Shown here: piece after piece, positions 1 to 7,015 of the stretch
Layout: every line of letters begins with the position of its first letter
How positions within the stretch are numbered: the stretch's first letter is position 1
Assembly: GCA_900318555.1 (NCBI GenBank)
Contig: ONKX01000009.1
Span: 1 to 60,398 of the forward strand
Length of the DNA: 60,398 bases
Reading direction: 5' to 3'
Source of the DNA: an uncultured Prevotellaceae bacterium
Lineage (GTDB): Bacteria; Bacteroidota; Bacteroidia; Bacteroidales; Bacteroidaceae
Position numbers and translations under genes: made by a program
Notes under the pieces: generated by a model
What the model saw: the letters and a program-made list of their open reading frames with translations, nothing else
What the model was told of the DNA's origin: nothing
Database searches by the model: none

Positions 1-290
1 TTATCTATTCTCTGACTATTATTCCTTGAAACTTCCTACATTTCGAGGTCTTTGAATGAGATAGCGAACGCCATTTCTCTTGTCCACAATGTCTTTGGGT
101 ATCACACGAATGCGAAATCCAGCGACAAAGGTACGAAAATATTAGAGAAATAAGATACAAATAAGGAGTTTTTTACGCTTTGCGAACAAAAATCGAGGAT
201 TTTGCGAACAAAATGCAGATACAAAAGCCTTCAGGAGGTATGCACAATGTTCCATGAAATATCATTTTGTTCGCAAATTGTTCGCAAAAA
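1..290. other. Left-edge non-coding region with four TTTG-N4-CAAA sites
   Basis: No convincing gene is visible here. A minus-strand -7-like box (TACCTTTG, plus-strand 126-133) points left, so a gene probably begins near or beyond the left edge. A short minus-strand frame ends with a stop near 15 but has no good start. Between this box and the tRNA terminator lie four copies of a 12-13 nt element with core TTTGCGAACAAA: 179-191 and 201-213 in one orientation, 265-277 and 278-290 in the other. They could be regulator sites for the leftward promoter or recombinase arm sites next to a tRNA. The copies are seen; the role is inference. Confidence 0.45.
126..133 (-). promoter_or_regulatory. Bacteroidetes-type -7 box facing left
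   Basis: TACCTTTG on the minus strand matches the TAnnTTTG consensus. A TTTG lies 24 nt upstream (158-161), slightly too far for a canonical -33. It would drive a gene off the left edge. Confidence 0.4.
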
Positions 291-293
291 TAG

Positions 294-331
294 AAATCAG
301 CAACCTTCGACTGCTCGTAAGTTGCTGATTT
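294..331 (-). terminator. Rho-independent terminator of the tRNA
   Basis: An 11-bp perfect stem (AAATCAGCAAC at 294-304, GTTGCTGATTT at 321-331) lies 7 nt past the 3' end of the tRNA in its direction of transcription. It is followed by CTATTTTTG on the minus strand. Confidence 0.7.
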
Positions 332-337
332 TCAGTG

Positions 338-411
338 TGGACCAGCCAGGGCTTGAACCTGGGACCTCCAGATTATGAGTCTGTTGCTCTAACCAACTGA
401 GCTACAAGTCC
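338..411 (-). tRNA. tRNA with CAU anticodon (Met, or Ile2)
   Basis: A full cloverleaf of 74 nt reads on the minus strand: acceptor GGACTTG with CTGGTCC (one U-U mismatch and one G-U), D-arm GCTC/GAGC, an anticodon loop CUCAUAA with CAU at positions 34-36, and a T-arm CCAGG-TTCAAGC-CCTGG. The CCA tail is not encoded. The G1-C72 pair argues against initiator tRNA. CAU could be elongator Met, or the Ile2 species whose wobble C is changed to lysidine by TilS; I cannot separate these by eye. A terminator follows directly. tRNA 3' ends are common integration sites, and repeated 12-mers lie just beyond it. Confidence 0.9.
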
Positions 412-413
412 AA

Positions 414-448
414 AAAAGTGAAAAGTGAAGAGTGAAAAGTGAAAAATT
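414..448. repeat. Heptamer array AAAAGTG x5
   Basis: Five 7-nt units (AAAAGTG, AAAAGTG, AAGAGTG, AAAAGTG, AAAAATT) lie directly upstream of the tRNA gene 5' end, between it and the Ca2+ ATPase promoter region. Confidence 0.8.
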
Positions 449-487
449 TGCTTCCGCGCCCCAATTTTTACCTTTTTTTTGTAAATC

Positions 488-582
488 TGACCCTTGGTCA
501 AGGTACTTTCGCTCGAGAAAGCATAAGAAAAAATGGTTTTTCTTTTGCTCACTTAATTGTACTTTGACCCTTGGTCAAGGTA
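488..582. repeat. Duplicated operator-like element TGACCCTTGGTCAAGGTA
   Basis: The same 18 nt occur at 488-505 and 565-582, exactly 77 nt apart. Each holds the inverted repeat (T)TGACC-ctt-GGTCA(A). The sequence after each copy is also similar (a CTCG, an A-rich run, GTTTTT(T)CTTT), so the promoter-proximal region looks tandemly duplicated. It is probably a regulator site or promoter duplication for the ATPase operon. Confidence 0.6.
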
Positions 583-620
583 GGCTTCACCTCGGAAATA
601 AAAGAAAAACGAGTTTTTTC

Positions 621-651
621 TTTGTATTTCGCTCGGTTTGCACTACCTTTG
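621..651 (+). promoter_or_regulatory. Promoter of the Ca2+ ATPase operon
   Basis: TTTG at 621-624, a 19-nt spacer and TACCTTTG at 644-651 match the Bacteroidetes -33/-7 consensus. The ATG at 661 is only 9 nt past the -7 box, so the mRNA should be leaderless or nearly so. This argues against the in-frame upstream ATG at 571. Confidence 0.75.
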
Positions 652-660
652 CAACCGATT

Positions 661-3312
661 ATGGATAAGAAACGACAAGGATTGAGTGCTGCGGAGGTGC
701 TGATAAGTCGGGAGAAGCATGGGCAGAACGTGCTAACACCGCCGAAACGACCCTCGATGTGGCGACTCTATCTGGAGAAATACGAAGACCCGATGGTGCG
801 CATCTTGTTGGTTGCAGCTGTCGTGTCGTTGATATTGGCCTTCGTGAAGCAGGACTTCCTGGAAACGGTGGGCATCATTGCCGCTGTGGTGCTGGCAACG
901 ACGGTGGGCTTCTACTTCGAGCGCGACGCAGCGCGTAAGTTTGACGTGCTGACGCAGTTGGGTGAGGAGCAGCCAGTGAAGGTGATAAGGAGCCTCACCC
1001 CCGACCCCAGCCTCACCCCTAACCCCTCTCCAAAGGGCGAGGGGGACTCTAAGGGCGAGGGGAGTGATCAGAAAGTGATGGAGATTCCGCGTCGTGACGT
1101 CGTGGTGGGAGATATCGTCATGGTAGAAACGGGCGACGAGATTCCTGCCGACGGACGGTTGTTGGAGGCCATCGATTTGCAGGTCGACGAGTCGAGCCTG
1201 ACAGGCGAGGCGATGACCAATAAAGAGGTGAGAGGTGAGAGGTTAGAGGTGAGTGGTGAGGAGGCCTATGCGAAGGACCAGCTGTTGCGTTCGTCGATGG
1301 TGATGAGCGGTTCGGGACTCTACGTGGTAACGGCCGTTGGCGACGAGACGGAGATTGGCCACGTGGCACGCCAGTCGACGGAGATAACGGGTGTGAAGAC
1401 TCCGCTGAACATCCAGCTGGACCGCTTGGCCAAGCTGATCAGCAAGGTGGGCATTGGGTTGTCAGCAGCAGCATTCGTAGTGTTCCTGGTGCACGACATC
1501 CTGACCAACGAGCTGTGGCACACGACGGACTATGTCGGCATGACGGAAGTGGTGCTGAAGTACTTTATGATGGCAGTGACGCTCATCGTGATGGCTGTGC
1601 CCGAGGGTTTGCCGATGGCCGTCACACTGGCTTTGGCGCTGAATATGCGGAGGATGCTGAAGTCGAACAATCTGGTGCGTAAGTTGCAGGCGTCGGAGAC
1701 GATGGGTGCCGTGACGTGTATTTGTACGGACAAGACGGGCACGCTGACGGAAAACAGGATGACGGTAAGTGATGTCAGATGTCTGATGGATGATGGAAGA
1801 GGTTCAGACCTCAGCCCTCAGCCTTCAGACCTCTATAATGCTATTGCGCTGAATACGACGGCGACGCACGACGTGGGTAATCCCACGGAACAGGCCTTGC
1901 TGCGCTGGTTGGTGGCACAGGGAGTGGATTATCAGCAATTGCGCGAGGCTCACCCCATTACGGCCCGCGAGCCCTTTTCGACAGAGCGGAAATACATGTC
2001 GACCACCGTTGGCGACACGATATATATAAAAGGTGCGCCAGAGATCGTGATGGAGATGCTAGAGGTGAGAGGTGAGAAGCAAGAGGTGAGAGAAATGAAG
2101 GCAAAACTTCTTGAGTGGCAGCAGCATGCCATGCGTACGCTGGCTGTCGGTTGGAAATCACTCTCCTCTCACCCCTCACCCCTCACCTCAGGTATAGCTA
2201 TTGTGGCCATTAGCGACCCGTTGCGTAAAGAGGTGCCTTCGGCTATCCGCCAATGCGGGCAGGCTGGCATCGACGTAAAGATCGTGACGGGCGACACAAC
2301 GGCTACGGCGATGGAGATTGCGCAGCAATGTGGAATTATAGAGGTGAGAGGTGAGAGGTTAGAGGTAAGAGACAAAGCGTACATCACGGGTGCGGAGTTT
2401 GCAGCGTTGAGCGACGACGAAGCCTTGCAGATGGTGAAAGGCCTGAAGGTGATGTCGCGCGCCCGTCCGACGGACAAGCAACGACTGGTGGCCCTGTTGC
2501 AGCAACGTGGTGAAGTGGTGGCGGTGACGGGTGACGGCACCAACGACGCCCCAGCACTGAACCGCGCCCACGTAGGACTGTCGTTAGGCAGTGGTACGAG
2601 TGTGGCCAAGGAGGCCAGTGACATCACGCTCATTGACGACTCGTTTCGTAGCATTGTCCATGCTGTGATGTGGGGACGTTCGCTCTATAAGAACATCCAG
2701 CGTTTCATCTTCTTCCAGCTGGTGGTCAACGTGACGGCGTTGCTGTTGGTGCTTTGTGGTGCCTTTGTGGGTACGGAGATGCCGCTGACCATCACGCAGA
2801 TATTGTGGGTGAACCTGATTATGGACACCTTTGCCGCTATGGCGCTGGCCTCGTTGCCGCCATCGAGGGAGGTGATGCAGGAACGGCCCCGCTCGCAGGA
2901 TGCGTTTATCATTACGCGTCCGATGATACGAGGTATTGGCATCATTGGCGGACTGTTCTTTGTGGTGACGTTCGCCCTGCTCTACTATTTTGAGCGCATA
3001 GCCGGCGTCGACCCCAAGGAACTGACCATTTTCTTCTGCATCTTTGTCATGTTGCAGTGGTGGAACTTGTTTAATGCCCGCAGTCTGGGTTCGTGCCATT
3101 CGGCCTTCCGTAGGTTGTGGGCGTGTCGCGGATTCCTGTTCGTGCTGGCAATGGTGCTGGCAGGCCAGTGGCTCATCGTCACCTTTGGCGGAAAGATGTT
3201 CCGTACCGTACCGCTCGAATGGCCGTGCTGGGGTTGGATCATCCTTGGAACGTCGCCTGTTCTCTGGGTAGGCGAAGTGTATAGATTAATCGTCAGAATG
3301 AGAAAGGCATGA
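661..3312 (+). CDS. Calcium-translocating P-type ATPase (PMCA type)
   Basis: An inner-membrane ion pump of 883 aa that exports Ca2+ by ATP hydrolysis. Visible motifs in order: TGEA at 181-184 (actuator domain), PEGLP at 314-318 in the fourth membrane segment (the Ca2+-pump form), the phosphorylation motif DKTGTLT from D357, KGAPE in the nucleotide-binding domain, the hinge GDGTNDAP at 624-631, and a C-terminal block of membrane segments. The start at 661 is chosen because the promoter ends just upstream. The gene is odd in carrying six in-frame short tandem repeat inserts at about residues 111-134, 189-200, 371-391, 467-478, 501-510 and 561-572, coding for low-complexity peptides such as EVRGERL. 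All catalytic motifs survive, so it is probably functional. It overlaps ribF by ATGA. Confidence 0.93.
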   Translation: MDKKRQGLSAAEVLISREKHGQNVLTPPKRPSMWRLYLEKYEDPMVRILLVAAVVSLILAFVKQDFLETVGIIAAVVLATTVGFYFERDAARKFDVLTQLGEEQPVKVIRSLTPDPSLTPNPSPKGEGDSKGEGSDQKVMEIPRRDVVVGDIVMVETGDEIPADGRLLEAIDLQVDESSLTGEAMTNKEVRGERLEVSGEEAYAKDQLLRSSMVMSGSGLYVVTAVGDETEIGHVARQSTEITGVKTPLNIQLDRLAKLISKVGIGLSAAAFVVFLVHDILTNELWHTTDYVGMTEVVLKYFMMAVTLIVMAVPEGLPMAVTLALALNMRRMLKSNNLVRKLQASETMGAVTCICTDKTGTLTENRMTVSDVRCLMDDGRGSDLSPQPSDLYNAIALNTTATHDVGNPTEQALLRWLVAQGVDYQQLREAHPITAREPFSTERKYMSTTVGDTIYIKGAPEIVMEMLEVRGEKQEVREMKAKLLEWQQHAMRTLAVGWKSLSSHPSPLTSGIAIVAISDPLRKEVPSAIRQCGQAGIDVKIVTGDTTATAMEIAQQCGIIEVRGERLEVRDKAYITGAEFAALSDDEALQMVKGLKVMSRARPTDKQRLVALLQQRGEVVAVTGDGTNDAPALNRAHVGLSLGSGTSVAKEASDITLIDDSFRSIVHAVMWGRSLYKNIQRFIFFQLVVNVTALLLVLCGAFVGTEMPLTITQILWVNLIMDTFAAMALASLPPSREVMQERPRSQDAFIITRPMIRGIGIIGGLFFVVTFALLYYFERIAGVDPKELTIFFCIFVMLQWWNLFNARSLGSCHSAFRRLWACRGFLFVLAMVLAGQWLIVTFGGKMFRTVPLEWPCWGWIILGTSPVLWVGEVYRLIVRMRKA
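991..1062. repeat. C-rich tandem repeat inside the ATPase gene
   Basis: CCTCACC/CCTAACC/CCTCTCC-type 7-nt units followed by AAAGGGCGAGGGG, itself present twice. It encodes the SLTPNPSPKGEG type of peptide. It sits in frame between the second membrane segment and the TGEA motif. Confidence 0.75.
1225..1259. repeat. Heptamer array GAGGTGA x5 inside the ATPase gene
   Basis: Units GAGGTGA, GAGGTGA, GAGGTTA, GAGGTGA, GTGGTGA, in frame a few residues after TGEA. The first 26 nt are identical to the array at 2341. Confidence 0.85.
1771..1831. repeat. Two heptamer arrays (GATGTCA, TCAGACC) inside the ATPase gene
   Basis: GATGTCA/GATGTCT/GATGGAT is followed by four units TCAGACC, TCAGCCC, TCAGCCT, TCAGACC (1804-1831). 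They lie in frame after DKTGTLT, at the edge of the nucleotide-binding domain. Confidence 0.75.
2061..2088. repeat. Heptamer array AGAGGTG x4 inside the ATPase gene
   Basis: Units AGAGGTG, AGAGGTG, AGAAGCA, AGAGGTG lie in frame, coding for EVRGEKQEVRE after the KGAPE motif. Confidence 0.8.
2161..2188. repeat. Heptamer array CTCACCC x4 inside the ATPase gene
   Basis: Units CTCTCCT, CTCACCC, CTCACCC, CTCACCT are the reverse-complement form of the GGTGAGA family used elsewhere in the same gene. So the family inserts in both orientations. Confidence 0.8.
2341..2375. repeat. Heptamer array GAGGTGA x5 inside the ATPase gene
   Basis: Units GAGGTGA, GAGGTGA, GAGGTTA, GAGGTAA, GAGACAA, in frame, coding for EVRGERLEVRD ahead of the GDGTNDAP hinge. 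Confidence 0.85.
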
Positions 3313-4169
3313 AGGGATATGTAGCAACGATAGGCATGTTCGACGGTGTTCACCGCGGTCACCAGTTTGTATTGCACGAAGTGGTGAGCGAGGCTCGTGC
3401 GCTGGGGTTGCAGTCGCTATGCATTACGTTCGACCACTCGCCCCGTCAGGAACAGGTGCTGACGCCGTTGGAGCAGAAAGTCAGGCTTATCCGTCAGACA
3501 GGTATCGACCGCGTGGAAGTGTTGGCATTTACCCCTGAACTGAAGGCCCTGACGGCAAGGGAGTTTATGGAACAGATGCTGAGAGGCCAATGGAGCGTTC
3601 GCGTGCTTTTGACGGGTTACGACAACCGCTTCGGACACAACCGCGAGGAAGGTTTCGACGATTACGTGCGCTACGGACAGGAGCTGGGCATCGAGGTGCG
3701 CCAGTTGCGTGCTGAGGGAGCAATCAGCAGTTCCATCATCCGCCAGCTGATAGCCGAAGGCAATATCAGCAAGGCCAACGAACTGCTGGGCCATCCGTAT
3801 GCGTTGCTGGGTCGCGTCGAACACGGCGAGCATATTGGTACACAGATGGGTTTCCCTACGGCAAATATCGTGGCAGACGACCAGCGACAGCTAATACCCG
3901 CCTCAGGTGCCTATGCCGTGAAAGTAAGCATAGGCGACGACGCAACGTGGAAAGCAGGCATGATGAATATCGGCACCCGTCCGACGTTCGACGGAAACCA
4001 CCAGACGTTGGAGGTGAACATCTTTGATTTCGACGAAGACCTCTATGGCAAGTCGTTGTGTGTCGAGTTTGTCAGCAGGCTACGCGAAGAGCGCCGGTTT
4101 GACAGTATGGAAGCCCTGCGCGAACAGTTAGAAAAAGACGAAATACAAGCTAAGAAAGAATTATTATGA
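3309..4169 (+). CDS. ribF: Bifunctional riboflavin kinase / FAD synthetase
   Basis: A cytoplasmic enzyme of 286 aa that phosphorylates riboflavin to FMN and adenylates FMN to FAD. The N-terminal adenylyltransferase domain has the nucleotide-binding motif GMFDGVHRGH at residues 9-18. The C-terminal riboflavin kinase domain begins near LLGRVEHG and has GFPTANI at 181-187, followed by the NIGTRPTFDG and VEFVSRLREE regions typical of the family. Length is close to the usual 300 or so. The start codon overlaps the ATPase stop (ATGA at 3309-3312), and the gene overlaps the next in the same way, so the three are translationally coupled. No functional link between the three products is evident. Confidence 0.95.
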   Translation: MKGYVATIGMFDGVHRGHQFVLHEVVSEARALGLQSLCITFDHSPRQEQVLTPLEQKVRLIRQTGIDRVEVLAFTPELKALTAREFMEQMLRGQWSVRVLLTGYDNRFGHNREEGFDDYVRYGQELGIEVRQLRAEGAISSSIIRQLIAEGNISKANELLGHPYALLGRVEHGEHIGTQMGFPTANIVADDQRQLIPASGAYAVKVSIGDDATWKAGMMNIGTRPTFDGNHQTLEVNIFDFDEDLYGKSLCVEFVSRLREERRFDSMEALREQLEKDEIQAKKELL

Positions 4170-4939
4170 AGAAAGCATTAAGCTATCTGCTTATCTTTAT
4201 CGGCATCCAGTTGCTTGGTGGTGCCATTATACAAACGGTTTGGAGCCTTGTTACCCATAGTAGCGACAAGACGGCCGCCATGCTGATTACCCTGACGGCT
4301 ATATGTGCCGTGCTGGTCATCGTAGTATTCCTATGGACCCGTTTCGCCGTCGTGTCGCCCAAGTGGTTGCGCACGCGGCCCTGGACGGTGCTTGCGTGGA
4401 GTGTGGTGGCGTCGTTGGGAGCACTCATCCCTTCTATATGGATGCAGGAACAGATGCCCGAACTGCCCAACTTGATGGAGAACGAATTTGACACCATTCT
4501 GGGAACGCCCTGGGGTTATCTGACCATTGGTCTGTTAGCCCCGCTGAGTGAGGAAATCGTGATGCGTGGTGCCATTCTGAAGGAGTTGCTGAAGTCGCAG
4601 AAACTTTCCGTTTGGGGCGCCATAGCCATCTCGGCAGCTATGTTTGCCCTCATCCACATGAATCCAGCACAGATGCCTCATGCCTTTATCATCGGACTGC
4701 TGCTGGGATGGATGTATTGGCGCACGGGGTCGATACTGCCGGGAGTGGCCTATCACTGGTCAAACAACAGCGCAGCATTTGTGATGTACGCCCTATATCC
4801 CAATCCCGACATCAAACTCGTTGATATCTTCAAGGGGTCGGAAATGCATGTGGTGTTAGCGGTATTCTTTTCGCTGCTCATCCTCCTGCCGGCTATCTAC
4901 CAGCTCCACCTGAACATGAAAAGAGCTGACGAGCGCTAA
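4166..4939 (+). CDS. CPBP family intramembrane glutamic endopeptidase
   Basis: A multi-pass inner-membrane protein of 257 aa of the CAAX protease/bacteriocin-processing (CPBP, ABI) family. Residues match the family signature: the glutamate pair E129-E130 in the EExxxR motif (EEIVMR), H164 in FALIH, and a later HWSNN with His and Asn. Several hydrophobic segments surround these. The family includes CAAX prenyl proteases and bacteriocin self-immunity proteins; in most Bacteroidetes the substrate is unknown. It is the last gene of the three-gene operon, overlapping ribF by ATGA, and is followed by a strong hairpin. Confidence 0.9.
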   Translation: MKKALSYLLIFIGIQLLGGAIIQTVWSLVTHSSDKTAAMLITLTAICAVLVIVVFLWTRFAVVSPKWLRTRPWTVLAWSVVASLGALIPSIWMQEQMPELPNLMENEFDTILGTPWGYLTIGLLAPLSEEIVMRGAILKELLKSQKLSVWGAIAISAAMFALIHMNPAQMPHAFIIGLLLGWMYWRTGSILPGVAYHWSNNSAAFVMYALYPNPDIKLVDIFKGSEMHVVLAVFFSLLILLPAIYQLHLNMKRADER

Positions 4940-4957
4940 GCGCGTAGAAAACAAGAA

Positions 4958-4996
4958 TACGGGCTGCCCCTGACTCATCAGATCGGGCAGCCCGTA
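4958..4996. terminator. Bidirectional hairpin terminator between convergent genes
   Basis: A 12-bp perfect stem: TACGGGCTGCCC at 4958-4969 and GGGCAGCCCGTA at 4985-4996, loop 15 nt. It lies between the CPBP gene (+) and the end of the leftward topA-sigma operon (-). The T-tract is weak on both sides. Confidence 0.65.
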
Positions 4997-5064
4997 CTGG
5001 TTTCATGGAAATGTGTTTTGAATAAACTTGATTAATAATATAGAGAAAGCATAGAAATATAATC

Positions 5065-5547
5065 TCAGTCGGTAGGCAGAGCCGGAGCCAGCACCTTGGT
5101 GCTATCGCCAGTCATCTCACCCACGTTAGCCACCTGCACAGGGCTTACCGCCGCTACGGTATCAGCGTCCTGCAGGTTGTTGGCATAGTCGTCAGGAGTG
5201 TTCCATGTGGAATCCCATGGAGCCTGAGCGGCATTGCCAAGGGTGAGGATGATGGCCACAACAGCTGCGGCCTTGAAGAGTGGCATCAGTCGCTGGGTGA
5301 GTGTCACCGTGCGAGCCTTCTCGCTCTTGGGAGCGCGCTCTTCGTTTACCATTTCAAGCATACGGGCATCGAAGTCGTCGCCCAACGTCTGGTGGCTTGC
5401 CTCGTCGGCAAAGAGTGCGCGCATAGGTTCCATCTCCGCAGGGATATTCTCCTGACGGAAGAAGGTACGCAGGATGCTCTCCTCTTCGAGGGTGGTCTCC
5501 GCGTTCCAATAACGCTCCATGAGTTGTTCGATGTACTTGTAGTCCAT
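5065..5547 (-). CDS. Small single-pass membrane protein, probable sigma-factor partner
   Basis: 160 aa from the ATG at 5547 (MDYKYIEQ). An upstream in-frame ATG at 5613 would add 22 residues, but that stretch is built from a TTTTGGC-type heptamer array, so I prefer the inner start. The N-terminal half is acidic and charged (roughly 80 residues), followed by one hydrophobic segment (LMPLFKAAAVVAIILTLG) and a short periplasmic tail ending ALPTD. It lies directly downstream of an ECF sigma gene, the usual place of an anti-sigma factor. I see no classical zinc-binding anti-sigma domain, so the anti-sigma role is inferred from topology and position. Confidence 0.75.
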   Translation of the reverse strand: MDYKYIEQLMERYWNAETTLEEESILRTFFRQENIPAEMEPMRALFADEASHQTLGDDFDARMLEMVNEERAPKSEKARTVTLTQRLMPLFKAAAVVAIILTLGNAAQAPWDSTWNTPDDYANNLQDADTVAAVSPVQVANVGEMTGDSTKVLAPALPTD

Positions 5548-5550
5548 ATT

Positions 5551-5592
5551 GCTTTGCTTTTGGCCTTTGGCTATTCGCTTTTGGCCGTTCTC
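5551..5592. repeat. Heptamer array TTTTGGC x6 at a start codon
   Basis: Units GCTTTGC, TTTTGGC, CTTTGGC, TATTCGC, TTTTGGC, CGTTCTC lie between the sigma factor stop and the inner start of the downstream gene, obscuring the true start. Confidence 0.75.
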
Positions 5593-5622
5593 TATATTAA
5601 AGACGTTTGTCAAAACAAAAAG

Positions 5623-6126
5623 TTACAGGAATTTCTTAAATTTTTCGCGAATTGTTTGTCGGGCCCTGAAAATATTGACTTTCACCTGTTCCTCAGTGAT
5701 GTCGAGAATGGTGGCAATGTCCTTATAGCTCTTGCCCTCCATATCGCGTAATTGCATGCAACTGCGTTGTTTTTCAGGCAATGCGTTGATGAGTTGTCGC
5801 ACCAGTCGGATCCTATCGTTCTGGATGGTTTGTTCCTCTGGATTGGAAGCCACACGTTGGTCGTGAGGTTGGATGGACGCATCCAGCGACTGCGTCTGGT
5901 TATCCATGCGTCGTGCCTTGTCGAGCGATAGGTTACGGCAGATGGTCAGACAGAAGGCTTCTATCGAGTCTATCTGTTCCCAACTGTCGCGTTTGTTCCA
6001 TACCTTCATCATTGTTTCCTGCACCACATCCTCCGCCTCCGCAGGATTCATCGTGATGCGGAGTGCCATTCTGTAGAGCTCATTCTTCAGCGGCAGGATG
6101 TCGGACTGGAAATTAATCATTGGCAA
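5623..6126 (-). CDS. RNA polymerase ECF sigma-70 factor
   Basis: A cytoplasmic transcription initiation factor of 167 aa. Region 2 is visible at about residues 10-75 (a DVVQETMMKVW segment that would bind core polymerase and the -10 element). Region 4 spans about 110-160 (LPEKQRSCMQLRDMEGKSY, then the helix-turn-helix). Only regions 2 and 4 are present, as in the ECF group. It lies 48 nt after argB and is followed by a one-pass membrane protein, so sigma/anti-sigma pairing is likely. Its position at the end of the topA-aroK-speA-argB run suggests read-through expression. An ATG two codons inside (6120) is an equal start candidate. Confidence 0.9.
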   Translation of the reverse strand: MPMINFQSDILPLKNELYRMALRITMNPAEAEDVVQETMMKVWNKRDSWEQIDSIEAFCLTICRNLSLDKARRMDNQTQSLDASIQPHDQRVASNPEEQTIQNDRIRLVRQLINALPEKQRSCMQLRDMEGKSYKDIATILDITEEQVKVNIFRARQTIREKFKKFL

Positions 6127-6155
6127 TTCTCTCTTTAAGAGTGTGGCGTTGCGAG

Positions 6156-6190
6156 GGCAGTTGGCTTTTGGCAGTTAGCAGTTAGATTTA
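6156..6190. repeat. Heptamer array GGCAGTT x5 covering the argB stop codon
   Basis: Units GGCAGTT, GGCTTTT, GGCAGTT, AGCAGTT, AGATTTA. The argB stop (TTA at 6175-6177 on the plus strand) and its last codons S-N-C lie inside the array. Confidence 0.8.
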
Positions 6191-6969
6191 ATCATAGTTC
6201 CGTGCTGGCCGTCAATGGCTGTTGCGAGGGTGATAATCACCTTCGAGACGCCAGCATCGACAGCACTGAGGGCATTTTCGATTTTGGGTAACATACCGCC
6301 GCTGATAGTACCGTCGGCTTTATACTTTTCAAATAACGTACGCGTAATGACGGGAATCACTGAGTCGTCGTCATCAGGATTCGAGAGCACACCTTTCTTT
6401 TCGAACGAGAAGATCAGCGTCACGTCGTAGTGTTGAGCCAGTGCTTTTGCCGTCTCTGAGGCGATGGTGTCGGCATTGGTGTTGAGGATATGCCCCTCGC
6501 CATCGTGAGTCAGTGGAGCCATCACGGGCGTGATGCCAGCCTCGATGAGCCGACTCAGCATGTGGCTATCAGCGCGGTCAACGTCACCCACGAAGCCGTA
6601 GTCGACGGGTAAACCGTCGACCACTTTGATGGGGCGTTTGTGACTGCGGATAACGTCGGCATCAGCACCCGTAAGACCAATCGCGTTGACGCCATTGGCC
6701 TGCAAACGAGCCACAAGGTTCTTGTTGACCAAACCACCATACACCATCGTCACCACCTCGAGCATATCGCTGTCCGTAATGCGTCGTCCGTTGACCATCT
6801 TGGTCTCGATGCCGAGTCGTTCTGCCATCTTGGTAGCTTTACGACCTCCACCGTGTACCAAAACCTTACGTCCCTCGATGGCCGAGAAGTTGCGTAACAA
6901 CTGAGAGAGCTGCAGTTCGTCCTCGACCACAGCTCCTCCTACTTTTACTATCGTTAGTTTTTCTTTCAT
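6175..6969 (-). CDS. argB: Acetylglutamate kinase (ArgB family)
   Basis: A cytoplasmic kinase of 264 aa for the second step of arginine (ornithine) biosynthesis, phosphorylating N-acylglutamate. The amino-acid kinase fold motifs are visible: KVGGAVV near the N-terminus, VHGGG at about 39-43, NADTIASE, and near the C-terminus GGMLPKIENAL, the family hallmark. In Bacteroides the pathway runs on N-succinyl rather than N-acetyl intermediates, so the true substrate here may be N-succinylglutamate; that is family knowledge, not visible in this sequence. It lies 34 nt downstream of speA, an arginine-consuming enzyme. The last three codons and the stop come from a short tandem repeat. Confidence 0.95.
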   Translation of the reverse strand: MKEKLTIVKVGGAVVEDELQLSQLLRNFSAIEGRKVLVHGGGRKATKMAERLGIETKMVNGRRITDSDMLEVVTMVYGGLVNKNLVARLQANGVNAIGLTGADADVIRSHKRPIKVVDGLPVDYGFVGDVDRADSHMLSRLIEAGITPVMAPLTHDGEGHILNTNADTIASETAKALAQHYDVTLIFSFEKKGVLSNPDDDDSVIPVITRTLFEKYKADGTISGGMLPKIENALSAVDAGVSKVIITLATAIDGQHGTMIKSNC

Positions 6970-6970
6970 A

Positions 6971-7015
6971 TTCCAGTTGTTCTAGATGATCTAGATGTTC
7001 TCGTTATTCTAGATA
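6971..7015. repeat. Nonamer array TTCTAGATG x5 covering the speA stop codon
   Basis: 9-nt units TTCCAGTTG, TTCTAGATG, ATCTAGATG, TTCTCGTTA, TTCTAGATA fill the speA-argB gap. The last codons of speA (L-E-stop) lie inside the array. Confidence 0.7.

Noticed and set aside
571-660. A 30-codon N-terminal extension of the Ca2+ ATPase
   Set aside because: The stretch contains the -33/-7 promoter, and the family N-terminus fits the ATG at 661.
432-668. A 78-codon open frame before the ATPase
   Set aside because: It runs through the heptamer array and the promoter of the ATPase; composition is Phe/Lys-rich from A/T runs and resembles no protein.
2169-2654. Long open frames antisense to the ATPase (also inside SusC, the RND permease and others)
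   Set aside because: They are antisense shadows of well-recognised genes, without promoters or family resemblance.
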